A stretch of 64,000 nt of DNA from assembly GCF_003752025.1 (NCBI RefSeq), contig NZ_RJKR01000007.1:310001-374000 (forward strand), read 5' to 3'. The number at the start of each line of letters is the position of its first letter. Positions within the stretch are counted from its first letter, which is position 1. This DNA is from Curtobacterium sp. PhB115. Lineage in GTDB: Bacteria > Actinomycetota > Actinomycetes > Actinomycetales > Microbacteriaceae. This document shows, piece by piece, positions 62,643-64,000 of this stretch. The position numbers and the translations under genes were made by a program. The notes below the pieces were generated by a model. That model had not been told where the DNA came from. It searched no databases and was given only the letters and a program-made list of their open reading frames with translations.

Positions 62643-63070
62643 CGGGCACCACCTTCCGTGCGGCGTCGGGCCGCGATCTCGTCGAGGGCGTTCTGTTCGG
62701 TGCGGAGTTCCTCGGCGGCCTGCTCGGCGGCGTGCTTGCCCTCGAGCTTCTCCAGGCCGACCGCGGCGCGGCGGGCAGCGGTGTAGTCCTCCTGGGCGCG
62801 GTCGGCGTCGGCGCGGCGGGTGCGGACCACGGCGTCGAGCTCCTCGAGCATCCCGCGGGTGGCTGCACGCGCGGCGGCCACGGCGCTCAGGTTCGCGGCG
62901 TCCTCGATGGGCTGCGACCCCTCGGCGTCGGCGAGGCTCCGCCGTGCGGCGATCCGGGCGTCTGCGGCGTCGCGGACGCGCTCGTTCGCCGTGGCGAGCG
63001 AAGCGGCGGCCCGGTCCTGTTCGGTGTGCCGGAGGCGCAGGAGCCCGGCGAGCGGGAAGCGGCGGGCCAT
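62639..63070 (-). CDS. fliJ: Flagellar export protein FliJ
   Basis: 143 aa, almost entirely coiled coil: ARRFPLAGLLRLRHTEQDRA, then ERVRDAADARIAARRSLADA and GLEKLEGKHAAEQAAEELRT. FliJ sits in the centre of the FliI ring and links it to FlhA. Identified by position directly after fliI, size and coiled-coil character. Overlaps fliI and the NlpC gene. Confidence 0.85.
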   Translation of the reverse strand: MARRFPLAGLLRLRHTEQDRAAASLATANERVRDAADARIAARRSLADAEGSQPIEDAANLSAVAAARAATRGMLEELDAVVRTRRADADRAQEDYTAARRAAVGLEKLEGKHAAEQAAEELRTEQNALDEIAARRRTEGGAR

Positions 63071-64000
63071 CACGCCACCCCCAGCTGCCGCACGAGGGCG
63101 CCGAGCCGCTGCCACGACGCATCCGCGGTGGCACGCTCGTCCATGCCCTGCCGGAGGAACGCGTCGATCGCGCTCTGGTGGTCGACGGCGGCGTCCACGA
63201 GCGGGTTCGAGCCGCGCTGGTACGCGCCGACGTCGAGCAGGTCCTGGGCGGCGGCGCGAGCGGCCATCACCTTCCGCAGGGTCGTCGCGGCACCGCGCTG
63301 CTCGGGACTGGTCACCTTTGAGGCGACGCGGGACACCGAGCCGAGGGCGTCCACGGACGGGAAGTGCCCGGTGATCGCGAGCTTCCGGTCGAGCACGACG
63401 TGGCCGTCCAGGATGCTCCGCGCAGCGTCGGCGATCGGCTCGTTGTGGTCGTCGCCGTCCACGAGCACGGTGTACATCCCGGTGATGCTGCCGGCGCGGT
63501 CGGTGCCGGCACGCTCGAGCAGCCCGGCGAGCACCGAGAACGTCGACGGCGGGTAGCCCCGGGTCGCCGGCGGTTCGCCGACGGACAGGCCGATCTCCCG
63601 CTGTGCCATCGCGACGCGGGTGAGTGAGTCCATCATCAGCACGACGTCCTGGCCGGCATCGCGGAACGACTCGGCGATGCGGGTGGCGACGAACGCGGCA
63701 CGCAGACGCATCAGCGCGGGCTCGTCCGACGTCGACACGACGACGATCGACCGGGCGAGACCCTCGGGTCCGAGGTCGTCCTCGAGGAACTCCCGGACCT
63801 CACGGCCGCGCTCCCCGACGAGGGCGATCACGTTGACGGCGGCGTCGCTCCCCCGCGCGATCATCGACAGCAGCGACGACTTGCCGACCCCGGACCCGGC
63901 GAACAGGCCCATGCGCTGCCCGCGGCCGACCGTGGTGAGGGTGTCGAGCACCCGGACGCCGAGCTGCATCGGGGTGTCGATGCGGGTCCGAGCCATCGCG
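63070..64000 (-). CDS. fliI: Flagellum-specific ATPase FliI, C-terminal part
   Basis: The gene runs out of the window at its 5' end; about 310 residues are visible of a usual 440. Walker A is GLFAGSGVGKSSL, VNVIALVGERGREVREFLED follows, and Walker B is QDVVLMMDSLTRVAMAQREI. The F1-ATPase-like GEPPATRGYPPSTFSVLAGL is also seen. FliI is the hexameric ATPase that helps unfold and dock export substrates. The apparent start at 63996 is internal to the protein. Confidence 0.96.
   Translation of the reverse strand, partial: AMARTRIDTPMQLGVRVLDTLTTVGRGQRMGLFAGSGVGKSSLLSMIARGSDAAVNVIALVGERGREVREFLEDDLGPEGLARSIVVVSTSDEPALMRLRAAFVATRIAESFRDAGQDVVLMMDSLTRVAMAQREIGLSVGEPPATRGYPPSTFSVLAGLLERAGTDRAGSITGMYTVLVDGDDHNEPIADAARSILDGHVVLDRKLAITGHFPSVDALGSVSRVASKVTSPEQRGAATTLRKVMAARAAAQDLLDVGAYQRGSNPLVDAAVDHQSAIDAFLRQGMDERATADASWQRLGALVRQLGVA

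Overview
This window is GC-rich actinobacterial DNA with flagellar genes. The gene families point to a motile member of the Microbacteriaceae, and Curtobacterium or a close relative is the best guess. The supporting features are a flagellar set with flbD, csrA and an flhF-like gene, a MurA carrying an N-terminal XRE domain, a JetA-JetB-JetC condensin operon, an acyl-CoA oxidase, and frequent ATGA/GTGA translational coupling. The genus is inference from gene content only.

Layout. 1-2.3 kb: end of a NarL-type two-component system, a Dps ferritin, and an SIP-like protein whose start is covered by an IdeR/DtxR-type iron box. 2.35-10.4 kb: a minus-strand oligopeptide ABC transporter operon (binding protein, two permeases, fused double ATPase) with an X-Pro/CocE hydrolase and a TetR regulator as last gene. 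The binding-protein gene has an in-frame TAA. 10.7-12.3 kb: a molybdopterin oxidoreductase, a flavin reductase and a small zinc-ribbon-like protein. 13-15.6 kb: leuA with a one-base frameshift, divergent from a FadR-type regulator. 15.6-21.7 kb: hypothetical genes, a TetR/ScbR-like regulator with a palindromic site, a fatty acyl-CoA ligase and a cupin. 21.8-22.6 kb: tRNA-Val, tRNA-Cys and tRNA-Gly on the minus strand, tRNA-Val on the plus strand, and a palindrome-rich stretch. 22.7-28.4 kb: a Wadjet/MksBEF-type operon, JetA-JetB-JetC, with no JetD. It is followed by about 600 bases of diverged direct and inverted repeats. 29-33.3 kb: small proteins (one of 35 aa), a POT peptide transporter and an acyl-CoA oxidase.

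The flagellar genes, all on the minus strand, form two blocks. Transcription of the first runs from 44.1 kb down to 33.5 kb: flbD-motA-motB-fliM-fliN-fliO-fliP-fliQ-fliR-flhB-flhA-flhF-like-csrA. It is headed by a good match to a sigma-28 promoter. The second block, 64-58.8 kb, is fliI-fliJ-NlpC/P60-fliK-flgD-flgE. Between them lie about 14.5 kb of non-flagellar genes: a conserved hypothetical, a DUF4397 protein with a sortase-like lipoprotein and an ECF sigma/anti-sigma pair, the XRE-MurA fusion, a TerC-like protein, a CPA1 antiporter, an isochorismatase-like hydrolase, and a sulfatase with its own formylglycine-generating enzyme next to DUF1269 and HAD genes.

Most notable: a JetD-less Wadjet locus bordered by unusual repeats; a repeated CACCC-N5-GGGTG motif in front of the sulfatase, DUF1269 and HAD genes; an FlhF-like protein without a P-loop; several candidate operators that match an adjacent regulator; and two apparently broken genes (binding protein, leuA) that may be real mutations or assembly errors.
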